A DNA stretch of 64,000 nt from Pseudoclavibacter sp. AY1F1. Its GTDB lineage: Bacteria; Actinomycetota; Actinomycetes; Actinomycetales; Microbacteriaceae. Positions 8,264 to 16,298 of this stretch are shown here, in pieces. The notes below the pieces were generated by a model. The model worked only from the letters and a program-made list of their open reading frames with translations, had not been told where the DNA came from and did no database searches. Each line of letters starts with the position of its first letter. Position 1 is the first letter of the stretch. Both the position numbers and the translations under genes were made by a program. The DNA lies in assembly GCF_002931075.1 (NCBI RefSeq), contig NZ_PSTQ01000002.1:372001-436000 (forward strand), written 5' to 3'.

Positions 8264-8344
8264 GTCCATCCGCCTATTCTCCCGCAGGCTCGCTGGGCGG
8301 GACATGCTGTCCGACCCACAGGCCTCGCTCGCTAGCCTGGCCAT

Positions 8345-9112
8345 GTGGATGATTCGACGGATGCGCGAGCGTGGCGGGAGGCGCACGCCGCATCACAGAT
8401 GATCGGCTGGGACTTCAGCCACCTTGACGGGCGGCTCACGGCCGACGAACCCGCCTGGGACTTCAACGCGGAATGTCGGGCGGCCCTGACAACCGCATCC
8501 CGAGTCGCGGACCTCGGAACGGGCGGCGGTGAGCAACTCATCGCACTGCTCGAAGCCGTCGGCCGCGGCCCTGACGAAGGGCTCGAGGTCGCGGCGACAG
8601 AAGGCTGGGAGCCGAACGTCGTCGTCGCCCGCCGCAACCTCACGCCCTTCGGAATCCGGGTGTACGCGCACGATGTCGAGGAGGGGGAGCCGCTCCCGTT
8701 CGCGGATGGCTCCCTCGACCTCGTCATCGCTCGTCACGAGGCGTTCGATGCCCACGAGGTCGCCAGAGTGCTGGCGCCCGGCGGACGCTTCTTGACGCAA
8801 CAGGTTGACGGCCGGGAAGCCCACGAGTTTCGAGAGTGGTTCGGCGGAGAGCCGCTGCACGCTGATGTGACCCTGGCCAACTCCGAATCCGAGCTGCGCG
8901 CGGCGGGGCTGCGTATCGAGGTGGCCGAGGAGTGGGCGGGGCAGATGGTGTTCGCTGACGCTCTCACTGTCGTGGAATACCTCGCTCTCGTGCCGTGGGA
9001 CGTTCCCGGGTTCCGGGTGGAAGACAATGTCGCGCAGCTCAGGCGCCTCGACTCGGCCCGGCCGATCAGCGTCACGCAGCGCCGTTTCCGACTGATCGCC
9101 GTTCGCGACTGA
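8345..9112 (+). CDS. SAM-dependent methyltransferase (class I)
   Basis: Cytoplasmic class I methyltransferase of 255 aa. Motif I is VADLGTGGGE (about 53-62), followed by the acidic strand and the post-motif GSLDLVIARHEAF, typical of type 11 methyltransferases. The substrate is unknown. The GTG start is 81 bp from the divergent metallopeptidase start, and no ribosome site is obvious, so the transcript may be leaderless. The C-terminal part (VEYLALVPWDVPGF) resembles the lid seen in rRNA/tRNA or small-molecule methyltransferases, but I would not assign one. Confidence 0.8.
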   Translation: MDDSTDARAWREAHAASQMIGWDFSHLDGRLTADEPAWDFNAECRAALTTASRVADLGTGGGEQLIALLEAVGRGPDEGLEVAATEGWEPNVVVARRNLTPFGIRVYAHDVEEGEPLPFADGSLDLVIARHEAFDAHEVARVLAPGGRFLTQQVDGREAHEFREWFGGEPLHADVTLANSESELRAAGLRIEVAEEWAGQMVFADALTVVEYLALVPWDVPGFRVEDNVAQLRRLDSARPISVTQRRFRLIAVRD

Positions 9113-9179
9113 TGCCCGTCACATCCGGGCGGCTCGGCGGCTCTGAGCTCCGCGCGGAGCGCACCAGTAGCCTCAACCT

Positions 9180-9710
9180 ATGACGAAGCTCACACGGGGA
9201 CGTGCCGCCAGAATGGCCGATTCGTCCGGTCGGCGAACGGTCCCACGGTTCGTCTTCGCCGCAACAACGACGGCCGCGGCCGTCGCCGGCGGACTCCTGC
9301 TGCTCTCGGTTGCGGTCGCGATGACCGATCCGAGCATGACGCTGCCGGATGCGCTTGGCATGCTCCTGCTTGTGGTGCTCCTGATGCCGGCCGTCTCGCT
9401 CGGACTGATTCTGCTGTTCGGCTGGCTTGTTCTGGTGACATTCACGCTCTTGCGAGACCGAACGCGATGGGCTGGCCTGCTCGCCGGTTTCCTACCTGGC
9501 CTGTTCTTCGCAGCAATGGCCTTGGCTCCCTCGCTCGGAGGGCTGGTCGGTGCGGAGGACCCTGCTTCAGCGATCGGCCCGTGGGGGTTGGTTCTGCTGC
9601 CCTGCGTCGCGTGGAGCGCGATTTCCGCGGCTGGGCTCGCTCGGCTGCTGTCACGCGAGCCGCGGCGTCGGGCAGCACGGCGCACCGGTGACTCGCGCCC
9701 GAGCAGCTGA
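9180..9710 (+). CDS. Small membrane protein, unknown function
   Basis: Predicted 176-aa integral membrane protein with four hydrophobic stretches (about residues 25-50, 57-90, 97-122 and 132-152), a short basic N-terminus and an Arg-rich C-terminal tail. No family is recognised. It lies between a methyltransferase gene and trpF on the same strand, with gaps of 67 and 22 bp, so it may be transcribed with trpF. Start at the ATG of MTKLTRGRAAR. Confidence 0.65.
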   Translation: MTKLTRGRAARMADSSGRRTVPRFVFAATTTAAAVAGGLLLLSVAVAMTDPSMTLPDALGMLLLVVLLMPAVSLGLILLFGWLVLVTFTLLRDRTRWAGLLAGFLPGLFFAAMALAPSLGGLVGAEDPASAIGPWGLVLLPCVAWSAISAAGLARLLSREPRRRAARRTGDSRPSS

Positions 9711-9732
9711 GGCGAAGGCCTAGAGTTCTCGC

Positions 9733-10338
9733 GTGTACGTCAAAGTGTGTGGCCTGGATTCTGTCGAATCGGCGGCGGTTGCCGTCGAGAGCGGCGCCGA
9801 CGCGATCGGCATCGTCATGAGCCGCACGAGCCCGCGCAGGCGCACTGCCGACGAGGCGGCCGAGATCTTCCGGTCCGTGCCTGTGAGCGTCGACCGGGTG
9901 CTGGTCGTACACGACATGCCAGCGACCGCTGCCGCCGAGATCGCGGCCGCGGTGGGCGCAAACGTGCTCCAGCTCCACGGCTCCTACACCGGTGATGAGG
10001 TGCGGGCGGCTGGTGCCATCTTCTCGCGCATCTGGCGGGCCACGTCGCTCGCCGACGATCCCGAGTTGAGCGTCGGGGCGTTCGGCGAGGAGCTGCTGCT
10101 GCTGGATGCGCCGAAACCCGGCTCGGGAGAGCGTTGGGATCTCTCAGAGCTCATCAGTCGCAGGCCGGGCGGGCGATGGCTGCTTGCCGGTGGCCTGCAT
10201 CCGGCGAACGTCGCGGAGGCCATCGGCGAGGCCGCCCCGTGGGGTGTTGACGTCTCCAGCGGCGTCGAGTCGGCGCCGGGCGTGAAGGACCATCAGCGCA
10301 TTCGTGCGTTCGTGTCGTCGGCGAAGCGCGGCGGCTGA
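9733..10338 (+). CDS. trpF: Phosphoribosylanthranilate isomerase TrpF
   Basis: Single-domain beta/alpha-barrel enzyme of 201 aa converting phosphoribosylanthranilate to CdRP in tryptophan synthesis. Family motifs are present in order: KVCGL with the catalytic Cys at residue 6, LQLHG, LLLDAPKPGSGERWDLS with the catalytic Asp, LAGGLHPANV and GVDVSSGVESAPGVKD for phosphate binding. The GTG start is the usual short N-terminus. No other trp gene is in the window, so this is an orphan trpF, as in several actinobacteria where trpF is separate or replaced by PriA. Confidence 0.92.
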   Translation: MYVKVCGLDSVESAAVAVESGADAIGIVMSRTSPRRRTADEAAEIFRSVPVSVDRVLVVHDMPATAAAEIAAAVGANVLQLHGSYTGDEVRAAGAIFSRIWRATSLADDPELSVGAFGEELLLLDAPKPGSGERWDLSELISRRPGGRWLLAGGLHPANVAEAIGEAAPWGVDVSSGVESAPGVKDHQRIRAFVSSAKRGG

Positions 10339-10436
10339 CGCCTCTTTGCCCGAGGTTCAGCTGTCCAACTTGCGTGACGAAGGCGACGCTAGGTGCCGCA
10401 CCGGGCGTCCATCCGCAAACGGAGCACTGCAGGCGG

Positions 10437-11363
10437 TCAGGAGTGCGGTGGGCCGGCCTTCGCGAATCGTGCCTCGAGGTCAGCACCCGCTGCCGTGAGG
10501 TGATCCAGGACGGTGCGGACGGCGAAGCGGGCGTGGCGGTCCGGGCGTGCAAGCGCGACGATGCTGCGCACCGAGCGGACGCCGTCGAGCGGGCGAAGGA
10601 CCACCCCGGGGCGTGGGCGCGTCGTGAACCGGGGAAGGAGCGCGAGTCCCGTTCCCATGGCGACGAGTGCCTCAACGAGGCGGTTGTCCCGGAGTCGCTG
10701 CGCGCGCTCAAGGTTGGTGCTCGTCGCATTCTCGACCGCGATGAGGATGCTGTCGAACGGGTAGCCGACGGGAACGCCCACCCAGGTGGTGCCGACGAGA
10801 TCGTCGGGAACCAGGCGGTCCTTGAAGACGAGCGGATGCTCCGACGGCAGCGCGACATCGATGGGCTCGCGAGCGAGAACCCGAGTGTGCAGGTGCTCCG
10901 CCCCGCGCGGCACATCCCCGGTGAGGCTGTGCCCGATCACGATGTCGGCGTCGAGCGTCCGCGCTGCGTACTCGGACTCGGCCAGATCGAAATCGTCGAG
11001 TTCGAGCGTGATCGCCGACCCCGCGGTGCGCCGCAGCAGGCCGGGGAAAAGGGCCTCGCTAGCGCTCGGCAGGGCGCCGATCGGGACAACGCCACTGGGC
11101 TCGCCCAGGCTCGACTCGAGCCTCGACTGCACCTCGGCGAGGGCGCGACCAACATCGTCCGCTCCGTCCGCGAGGATCTGACCCGCCGCCGTGAGTCGCA
11201 GGCCGCGAGAGAACGGCTCGACGAGTCGCACTCCAAGTTCCCGCTCAGCGGTTTTGAGTTGCTGGGAGACGGCAGAGGGGGTGCGGTGGGTGGCCTCGGC
11301 GACTGCCGCAAGCGTGCCGCGCATGGACAGCTCTCTCAGCAGTTCGAGATGGCGAAACTCCAT
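10437..11363 (-). CDS. LysR-family transcriptional regulator
   Basis: Protein of 308 aa with an N-terminal winged helix-turn-helix (residues about 1-60, including THRTPSAVSQQLKTAERELG) and a periplasmic-binding-like effector domain (about 90-295). It is divergent from the EamA-type transporter, separated by 48 bp that contain a perfect inverted repeat. By the usual LysR arrangement it probably controls that exporter and itself. The effector is not predictable. Confidence 0.9.
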   Translation of the reverse strand: MEFRHLELLRELSMRGTLAAVAEATHRTPSAVSQQLKTAERELGVRLVEPFSRGLRLTAAGQILADGADDVGRALAEVQSRLESSLGEPSGVVPIGALPSASEALFPGLLRRTAGSAITLELDDFDLAESEYAARTLDADIVIGHSLTGDVPRGAEHLHTRVLAREPIDVALPSEHPLVFKDRLVPDDLVGTTWVGVPVGYPFDSILIAVENATSTNLERAQRLRDNRLVEALVAMGTGLALLPRFTTRPRPGVVLRPLDGVRSVRSIVALARPDRHARFAVRTVLDHLTAAGADLEARFAKAGPPHS

Positions 11364-11375
11364 GTAGGGAGCCTA

Positions 11376-11401
11376 CAGTGATGCGTCACGGATCATCACT
11401 G
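11376..11401. promoter_or_regulatory. Candidate LysR operator
   Basis: A perfect 8-bp inverted repeat, CAGTGATG at 11376-11383 and CATCACTG at 11394-11401 with a 10-bp spacer, sits between the start codons of the divergent lysR and eamA genes. Its position and dyad symmetry fit a LysR-type recognition site. Confidence 0.6.
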
Positions 11402-11411
11402 GTGCTTCAGA

Positions 11412-12398
11412 GTGAGTGCGTCGCACACTGAAGTCGTGCCCCCTCGCCATATCGCCCTTGCCTGCCTCGTCGCGGTCCTCTGGGGAGTGAACTTCCTCGC
11501 CATCCACGCGTCGCTCGAGCAGTTCCCGCCGTTCTTCCTCATCGCGCTGCGTTTCGGTCTCCTCGCGATCCCGACGATCCTCTTCATCCCGCGCCCGAAC
11601 GTGAAGCTCCGGTGGCTCATCGGGTACGGGCTTGGCTTCGGCACCCTCCAGTTCGTCGGGCTGTACCTCGGCATGGCAGCCGGCTTCCCGACCGGGCTCG
11701 CCTCGCTTGTGCTGCAGATGTCGGCACCCTTCACGGTGCTGCTCGGCGCGATCTTCCTGCGGGAGAAGCTCACGACGCGTCGCGTGATCGGCATCGCGGT
11801 CGCGGTTGCCGGCCTGCTCCTCGTCGGTGTGGCTCGCGGAGGCGCGGGCAGCTGGTGGCCGTTCCTGCTCGTCGTGATCGGCGCCTTCGGTTGGGCGATC
11901 GGCAACATCTCGAGTCGGCTGGCCGAGCCGCCGAAGCCGCTGCACCTGACGATGTGGATGGCCGTCGTGCCGCCCATCCCGATGCTCGCCGTCTCGCTGC
12001 TCGTCGAGGGGCCTGACCAGATCTGGTCGTCGCTCGCGACCGCCTGGACCGCCGCCGCCGCCCCGGCCTGGGTTGGCCTCGTCTACACGATCGTGCTCGG
12101 CACGGTCCTGGGATCGGGCATCTGGGTGTGGCTCATGAAGCGCCACCCGGCCGGCGTCGTCGCACCGTTCTCGATGCTCGTGCCAGTCGTCGGCATCTCG
12201 ACGGCATGGCTCGTGCTGGGGGAGCGGCCAGGCCCGCTCGAGCTGGTCGGCGGCGCGATCGTGCTCTTCGGTGTGCTGTGGGCGAGCAAGATGCCGGCCG
12301 CAGCGCCTGTGCTCGAACCGGAGTCGAGCATCCCTGACCCACCGTCGGACCCGCCCGTCCCCGACGCTCCGAAGCTCGAGGCCACCGCGCCTCACTAG
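11412..12398 (+). CDS. EamA-family (DMT superfamily) metabolite exporter
   Basis: Inner-membrane transporter of 328 aa with ten hydrophobic helices in two EamA repeats. The first repeat starts CLVAVLWGVNFLAIHASL and the second SWWPFLLVVIGAFGWAIGN. The Pro-rich C-terminal tail of about 40 residues looks cytoplasmic and disordered. Family members export amino acids and related metabolites; the substrate here is unknown. The GTG start lies 48 bp from the divergent LysR gene, which probably regulates it. Two hairpins follow the stop. Confidence 0.88.
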   Translation: MSASHTEVVPPRHIALACLVAVLWGVNFLAIHASLEQFPPFFLIALRFGLLAIPTILFIPRPNVKLRWLIGYGLGFGTLQFVGLYLGMAAGFPTGLASLVLQMSAPFTVLLGAIFLREKLTTRRVIGIAVAVAGLLLVGVARGGAGSWWPFLLVVIGAFGWAIGNISSRLAEPPKPLHLTMWMAVVPPIPMLAVSLLVEGPDQIWSSLATAWTAAAAPAWVGLVYTIVLGTVLGSGIWVWLMKRHPAGVVAPFSMLVPVVGISTAWLVLGERPGPLELVGGAIVLFGVLWASKMPAAAPVLEPESSIPDPPSDPPVPDAPKLEATAPH

Positions 12399-12401
12399 AA
12401 G

Positions 12402-12451
12402 CACGCGGGAGATGCACCTTCCCGGCACTGGGAACCTGCATCTCCCGCGTG
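12402..12451. repeat. Perfect 15-bp inverted repeat after eamA
   Basis: CACGCGGGAGATGCA (12402-12416) is exactly mirrored at 12437-12451, and the 20-base interior pairs further (TTCCC with GGGAA). The structure could terminate eamA transcription, but it lacks a U-tract. A second, separate terminator-like hairpin follows 30 bp later, so this one may be a dispersed palindrome. Confidence 0.7.
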
Positions 12452-12482
12452 GATGCGGCCGCCGACGACTCGGCCGCACGAC

Positions 12483-12532
12483 GAAGGCCCCGATTTCCCT
12501 GCATTTACAACTGCAGGGAACTCGGGGCCTTC
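12483..12532. terminator. Bidirectional terminator between eamA and tRNA-His
   Basis: GAAGGCCCCGA (12483-12493) pairs with 12522-12532, and TTCCCTGCA (12495-12503) with 12512-12520, forming a 20-bp near-perfect stem with an 8-nt loop. It lies between the convergent eamA gene and the tRNA-His gene and probably ends both transcripts. No long U-run, as is common in GC-rich genomes. Confidence 0.75.
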
Positions 12533-12536
12533 AACA

Positions 12537-12613
12537 TGGGGTGAGTAACGGGGCTTGAACCCGCGGCCTCCTAGACCACAACCAGGCGCTCTACCAGCTG
12601 AGCTATACCCACC
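12537..12613 (-). tRNA. tRNA-His (GTG)
   Basis: Cloverleaf on the minus strand: encoded G-1 at 12613, acceptor GTGGGTA pairing with TACTCAC, D-arm GCTCAGCTGGTAGAGC, anticodon loop TTGTGGT (anticodon GTG), T-arm with GGTTCGAAC, discriminator C73 and encoded CCA. The G-1:C73 pair is the histidine identity element. It lies 48 bp downstream of orn on the same strand. Confidence 0.96.
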
Positions 12614-12661
12614 ATGTTTGTCACACGCGTGCTCTCGCTCGCCTGCGACTACGAGAGTCTA

Positions 12662-13291
12662 TTACAGATTTTGGGCGAAGTCGTTCACCACTTCTGCTGC
12701 GACCTCTCGGAGCTCCTCGCTGGTCGGTCCGGGCTCCGGCACAAGCACGGCCTTGCGGTAGTACTTGAGCTCGCGAATCGACTCGAGAATGTCGGCCTTG
12801 GCGCGGTGCCCGCCGTCCTTGTCGGGGGAGTGGAAGTAGACGCGAGGGAACCAGCGGCGCGACAGTTCCTTCAGCGTGGACACGTCGACGTTGCGGTAGT
12901 GCAGGTGCTGGTCGACCTCCGGCATGTACTTCGCGAGGAACATGCGGTCGGTGCCGATCGTGTTGCCCGCGAGGGGCGCCGTGCGGGGCACGGGCACGTG
13001 CTTCTTCAAGTACGCGAGGAGCTGCGCGGTGGCCGCCTCAAGCGTGGCGCCGTTCGGGATCTCCTCGATGAGGCCGGACGTCGTGTGCATCTGCGTCACG
13101 AACTCGCCCATGTTGGTCATCGCGGCGTCGCTCGCGGAGATGACAATCTCGAAGCCTTCGTCGAGGATGTTCAGGTCGCTGTCGGTCACGAAAGCGGCGA
13201 CCTCGACCAGTTCGTCGATAGACGGGTCAAGGCCTGTCATCTCGCAGTCGATCCAGACGAGACGTTCCTGAGCAATAGCCATGAGGGACAT
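12662..13291 (-). CDS. orn: Oligoribonuclease
   Basis: DEDDh-family 3'-5' exonuclease (209 aa) that degrades 2-5-nt RNA and pGpG-type dinucleotides in the cytoplasm. Exo I is WIDCEMTGLDP (Asp15, Glu17), exo II lies near NTIGTDRMFL, and exo III includes HRAKADILESI with the catalytic His and Asp. Length and ends match the family. The first ATG is chosen because AGGGAA lies about eight bases upstream; the ATG three codons later has no site. The neighbouring tRNA-His is the arrangement I know from other actinobacteria. Confidence 0.95.
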   Translation of the reverse strand: MSLMAIAQERLVWIDCEMTGLDPSIDELVEVAAFVTDSDLNILDEGFEIVISASDAAMTNMGEFVTQMHTTSGLIEEIPNGATLEAATAQLLAYLKKHVPVPRTAPLAGNTIGTDRMFLAKYMPEVDQHLHYRNVDVSTLKELSRRWFPRVYFHSPDKDGGHRAKADILESIRELKYYRKAVLVPEPGPTSEELREVAAEVVNDFAQNL

Positions 13292-13343
13292 CGTAGTGAT
13301 TCCCTGCGTTTCGTGGCGGCCAGTGCAGGGTTTCGAGGCCCGC

Positions 13344-13349
13344 TATGCT
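13344..13349 (+). promoter_or_regulatory. Putative -10 element of tRNA-Arg
   Basis: TATGCT lies 13 bp before the mature 5' end of tRNA-Arg, at a suitable distance for a tRNA promoter. A -35 box is not convincing. Confidence 0.4.
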
Positions 13350-13361
13350 GGCTGGGATCGC

Positions 13362-13434
13362 GCCCCAGTAGCTCAGTGGATAGAGCAACGGCCTTCTAAT
13401 CCGTCGGTCGCAGGTTCGAATCCTGCCTGGGGCA
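13362..13434 (+). tRNA. tRNA-Arg (TCT)
   Basis: Cloverleaf with acceptor GCCCCAG pairing with CTGGGGC, D-arm GCTCAGTGGATAGAGC, anticodon loop TTCTAAT (anticodon TCT), T-arm CAGGTTCGAATCCTG and discriminator A73. CCA is not encoded. Confidence 0.95.
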
Positions 13435-13487
13435 CTCTTCTCCGTAGCTCCTCGGCCCCTGCCGTCCCCAATTCCGGAGGCATCCAC

Positions 13488-14645
13488 GTGATCGTCACCC
13501 AGCCGTCGTCCGAGTTCCTCCGTGGAGCCGCTGAGTTCGAGCAGACTGACAGGGGGCTGCGGCCGCACCGGCTCCCCACGAACGTTCGTACGCAGTTCCC
13601 GGACCCGCAGCTGCTGCTCGTCGAGAGCCAGCCGTCCGGTGTTCGCGTGGTGTTCGATACAACTGCTGAGCGAGTTGAGCTAGAGCTGCTCCCGACCAGG
13701 TCCGTCTACACGGGCATCGAACGGCCGCGCGGCCGCGTCGACGTCTACGTCGACGGCAATCGAGCGGTGAGTGACGAGCTGGCCGGCGGTGACGCTGTCG
13801 AGGTCGACCTGCAGACAGGAGCGATGTCACTCCACCAGGGACCGTCACACACAACCGCTATCGGGGACCTCGCACCTGGCGAGACCAAGCGCGTCGAGTT
13901 CTGGCTGCCCCACAACGAGTCGGTCGAGCTGGTCGAGCTGCGTTCGGACGCGCCTCTTGAACCCGTTTCCGCATCCGGGCGCGTGTGGCTGCACCACGGC
14001 AGCTCGATCAGCCACGGATCGAATGCGACCTCACCGGGCGGCATCTGGCCTGCGGTCGCGGCCCGTCGCGGCGGGGTTGAGCTCGTGAACCTCGGGCTCG
14101 GCGGCAGCGCCATGGTCGACCCGTTCCTCGCTCGCCTCATGCGCGATACGGCGGCGGATCTGATCAGCGTGAAGCTCGGCATCAACGTCGTGAACGCCGA
14201 CGCCATGCGGGTGCGGGCGTTCGTGCCGGCCGTCAACGGCTTCCTCGACACGATCCGTGACGGGCACCCCGAGACTCCCATCGTGCTCATCTCACCGATC
14301 TTCTGTGCCATCCACGAGCACACGGCGGGCCCCGGCGCGTTCGACCCTGCGTCGTTCGCGACCGGCAAAGTCAAGTTCATCGCGACGGGCGCCCCGGGGG
14401 ATGAGTCCCAGGGGCGGCTCACACTCAGTGTGATCAGGCGCGAGCTCGCGGCCTTGGCCGAGCGCCGCGCATCCGACCCGAATCTCTTCTTCCTCGACGG
14501 CACCGGGCTCTACGGCGAAGCGGATGCGAAACTCCTGCCGCTGCCGGACGACCTGCACCCGGGGCCGGACGCACATCAGCTCATGGGTGAACGCTTCGCC
14601 GACTACGCGTTCGGCGCCGACGGTCCGTTCGGCGCGCGTTCCTGA
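13488..14645 (+). CDS. SGNH/GDSL-family hydrolase
   Basis: Protein of 385 aa. An N-terminal beta-rich domain (about 1-160) precedes an SGNH hydrolase domain. Block I is WLHHGSSISHGSN (nucleophile Ser), block II LGLGGSAM (oxyanion Gly), block III ISVKLGINVVN (Asn) and block V LPDDLHPGPDAH (Asp and His), so the catalytic set is complete. No signal peptide, so it is probably cytoplasmic; the ester substrate is unknown. The GTG start has GGAGG seven bases upstream. Adjacent to tRNA-Arg, but no integrase or att repeat was seen. Confidence 0.85.
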   Translation: MIVTQPSSEFLRGAAEFEQTDRGLRPHRLPTNVRTQFPDPQLLLVESQPSGVRVVFDTTAERVELELLPTRSVYTGIERPRGRVDVYVDGNRAVSDELAGGDAVEVDLQTGAMSLHQGPSHTTAIGDLAPGETKRVEFWLPHNESVELVELRSDAPLEPVSASGRVWLHHGSSISHGSNATSPGGIWPAVAARRGGVELVNLGLGGSAMVDPFLARLMRDTAADLISVKLGINVVNADAMRVRAFVPAVNGFLDTIRDGHPETPIVLISPIFCAIHEHTAGPGAFDPASFATGKVKFIATGAPGDESQGRLTLSVIRRELAALAERRASDPNLFFLDGTGLYGEADAKLLPLPDDLHPGPDAHQLMGERFADYAFGADGPFGARS

Positions 14646-14708
14646 ACTGCCCCGGCGAGTCATCCGCACCGACCGACCGGCGTCGAGCCTGGCCTGCGAC
14701 GATGGGGT

Positions 14709-15875
14709 GTGGCCTCTCGACTCCCGATGATCCTCGACGCGCTTGCCCTCGCTGAGCGTGATGCACCCGTCCAGCGGCTGATGGTGGCCTTGGGTGGCGA
14801 GAAGTTCGCGGCCACCGAGCGATACTTCGGAGAGCCGGCCGTCCTGTCCCGCCGTTTGCGCTTCACGTCGGGTGGCGAGCTCATCCTGCACGACGACACA
14901 CTCGTGGCAGTCGTCCTGCACACGGTGCCGACGCCGTCTGCGACAGCCGCGATCACCCTGTCGGAGTGGATCCCTGGTGCCAGCAACGCGGCGACCCTCG
15001 ACGACCTCAAGAAGTCCATCGACGGGCGTCGACGCTTCGCCGGATTCGGGACTCCCTACTTCGAACTCGGCGGCGGATACGCGCGGGCCGAATTCAAGGA
15101 CCATCGCGGTTGGAACGACCCCGGCAATCTCGTCGGCCTCGCCTTCACTGTCGAGCAGCCCGGCCTCACCTGCCGCCCCGAGGACGACAACTGCCCGGCC
15201 TGCAGTGAGCTTTTGGTACGTGACGACGCCGAGTCGCTCGACGTCGAAGGCACGGTCCAGGCGCTCGCGGCCGCAGCTGCGTCTGGACTCCTCAAGGAAG
15301 ACGCAAGCTGGGTCAGCATCGGCGATCTCCTGCCCTTGCATGAGTCGGGCCTCATGGGGCGGGTCGAAAGCCAGCTGACATGCCAGACGTGTCGACGCAT
15401 CCTCTGTATCGCACTCGAGAAGGATGCTGAACCGACCCTCTCCTACCTCGCGCTCAACGAGACCAGGCAGCACCGGCTCGGCCCGATCCCGCCCGTCGAC
15501 AAATGGGGTGACGCGGCGCGCGTTGCTCGCGAGCGTGACGCCATGCACTACGTGGACCACGAGTCAGGCCGGTGGTTCTTAGTCGAGCAGGGCGATCAGC
15601 TGTACCTCGATGCGAGGTACGTGGTCACGAACATGGTCGACGACTCCGCGCTGATTCAGCTCGACGCGGCGGAGCTCGAGCAGTACCGGGTGGCCGGTCG
15701 GGCGTACCTCGCGGAGCTTGCGGAGCGCATCCACTACGGGTCGCCCCACCGTGAGGAATCGCCGTTCTTTGCCCGCGACCTCAAGCGGGGACCGGAGGGG
15801 GCCGCGTATCGCGAAGCGGTGAGCAAGGCGATCGTGAACCACACCTGGCTGGCCCAGCAGCGATCAGAGGGCTGA
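14709..15875 (+). CDS. Protein of unknown function with two Cys clusters
   Basis: Soluble protein of 388 aa that I do not recognise. Two Cys clusters, CRPEDDNCPAC (C-x6-C-x2-C) at about residues 156-166 and CQTCRRILC (C-x2-C-x4-C) at about 223-231, could together bind zinc or an iron-sulfur centre. No signal peptide or membrane helix. The GTG start follows GATGGG; an ATG six codons downstream (14727) is an alternative. It lies 63 bp after the SGNH hydrolase gene on the same strand, so they may be an operon. Confidence 0.6.
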   Translation: MASRLPMILDALALAERDAPVQRLMVALGGEKFAATERYFGEPAVLSRRLRFTSGGELILHDDTLVAVVLHTVPTPSATAAITLSEWIPGASNAATLDDLKKSIDGRRRFAGFGTPYFELGGGYARAEFKDHRGWNDPGNLVGLAFTVEQPGLTCRPEDDNCPACSELLVRDDAESLDVEGTVQALAAAAASGLLKEDASWVSIGDLLPLHESGLMGRVESQLTCQTCRRILCIALEKDAEPTLSYLALNETRQHRLGPIPPVDKWGDAARVARERDAMHYVDHESGRWFLVEQGDQLYLDARYVVTNMVDDSALIQLDAAELEQYRVAGRAYLAELAERIHYGSPHREESPFFARDLKRGPEGAAYREAVSKAIVNHTWLAQQRSEG

Positions 15876-15908
15876 GCTGAGTCAGAAAGCGCGTCGATCA
15901 CGGACCGG

Positions 15909-16298
15909 CTACAGCTTCGCGAGCACGGTCGGGATGAGGATCGGCGCGTTGACAAGCATGTGCAGGAACATCGTCGCGACGAGGTTGCGGCGGATGAGCG
16001 TGAACGCCACGAGCGCCAGCGAGCCGACGAGTTGGTGGAAGAGCCAGCTCGGCCCGAAGAACACGACGTGCGGCGCGATGAAAATCGCCAGGCTCACGGC
16101 TGCCGTGGTGATGAGCAGGATCACGCCAGGGATGCTCATGCTCGTGATGATTCCGACGCCCTCGTTGTCCTCCTGGGGACTGGCGATCCACGACCAGGCC
16201 ATGACCCCACCGAAGGCGTAGAAGGCCCACTCGATGTTCTTGCCGGACGGTTTGGTGAGGAGCAGGGATGCGAGACCTCGTCGTTCGCCCCAGACCAT
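15909..16298 (-). CDS. Small membrane protein, unknown function
   Basis: Protein of 129 aa with three or four hydrophobic segments: GVILLITTAAVSLAIFIAPH, FGPSWLFHQLVGSLALVAFT and NLVATMFLHMLVNAPILIPT among them. The last one (HMLVN in a helix) weakly recalls the terminal motif of CPBP intramembrane proteases, but the earlier Glu-Glu motif is missing. Its ATG overlaps the ATG of the divergent TetR gene on the opposite strand. The hydrophobic reading frame continues upstream (GALLLVAL) without a usable start, which suggests a displaced or lost start. Confidence 0.55.
   Translation of the reverse strand: MVWGERRGLASLLLTKPSGKNIEWAFYAFGGVMAWSWIASPQEDNEGVGIITSMSIPGVILLITTAAVSLAIFIAPHVVFFGPSWLFHQLVGSLALVAFTLIRRNLVATMFLHMLVNAPILIPTVLAKL

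Noticed and set aside
9733-10338. trpF as part of a trp operon
   Set aside because: No other trp gene is near; the neighbours are an unrelated membrane protein and a LysR gene.
13362-15875. Possible genomic island inserted at tRNA-Arg
   Set aside because: No integrase, no duplicated tRNA 3' end and no base-composition shift that I can see; the flanking genes look like ordinary chromosomal ones.
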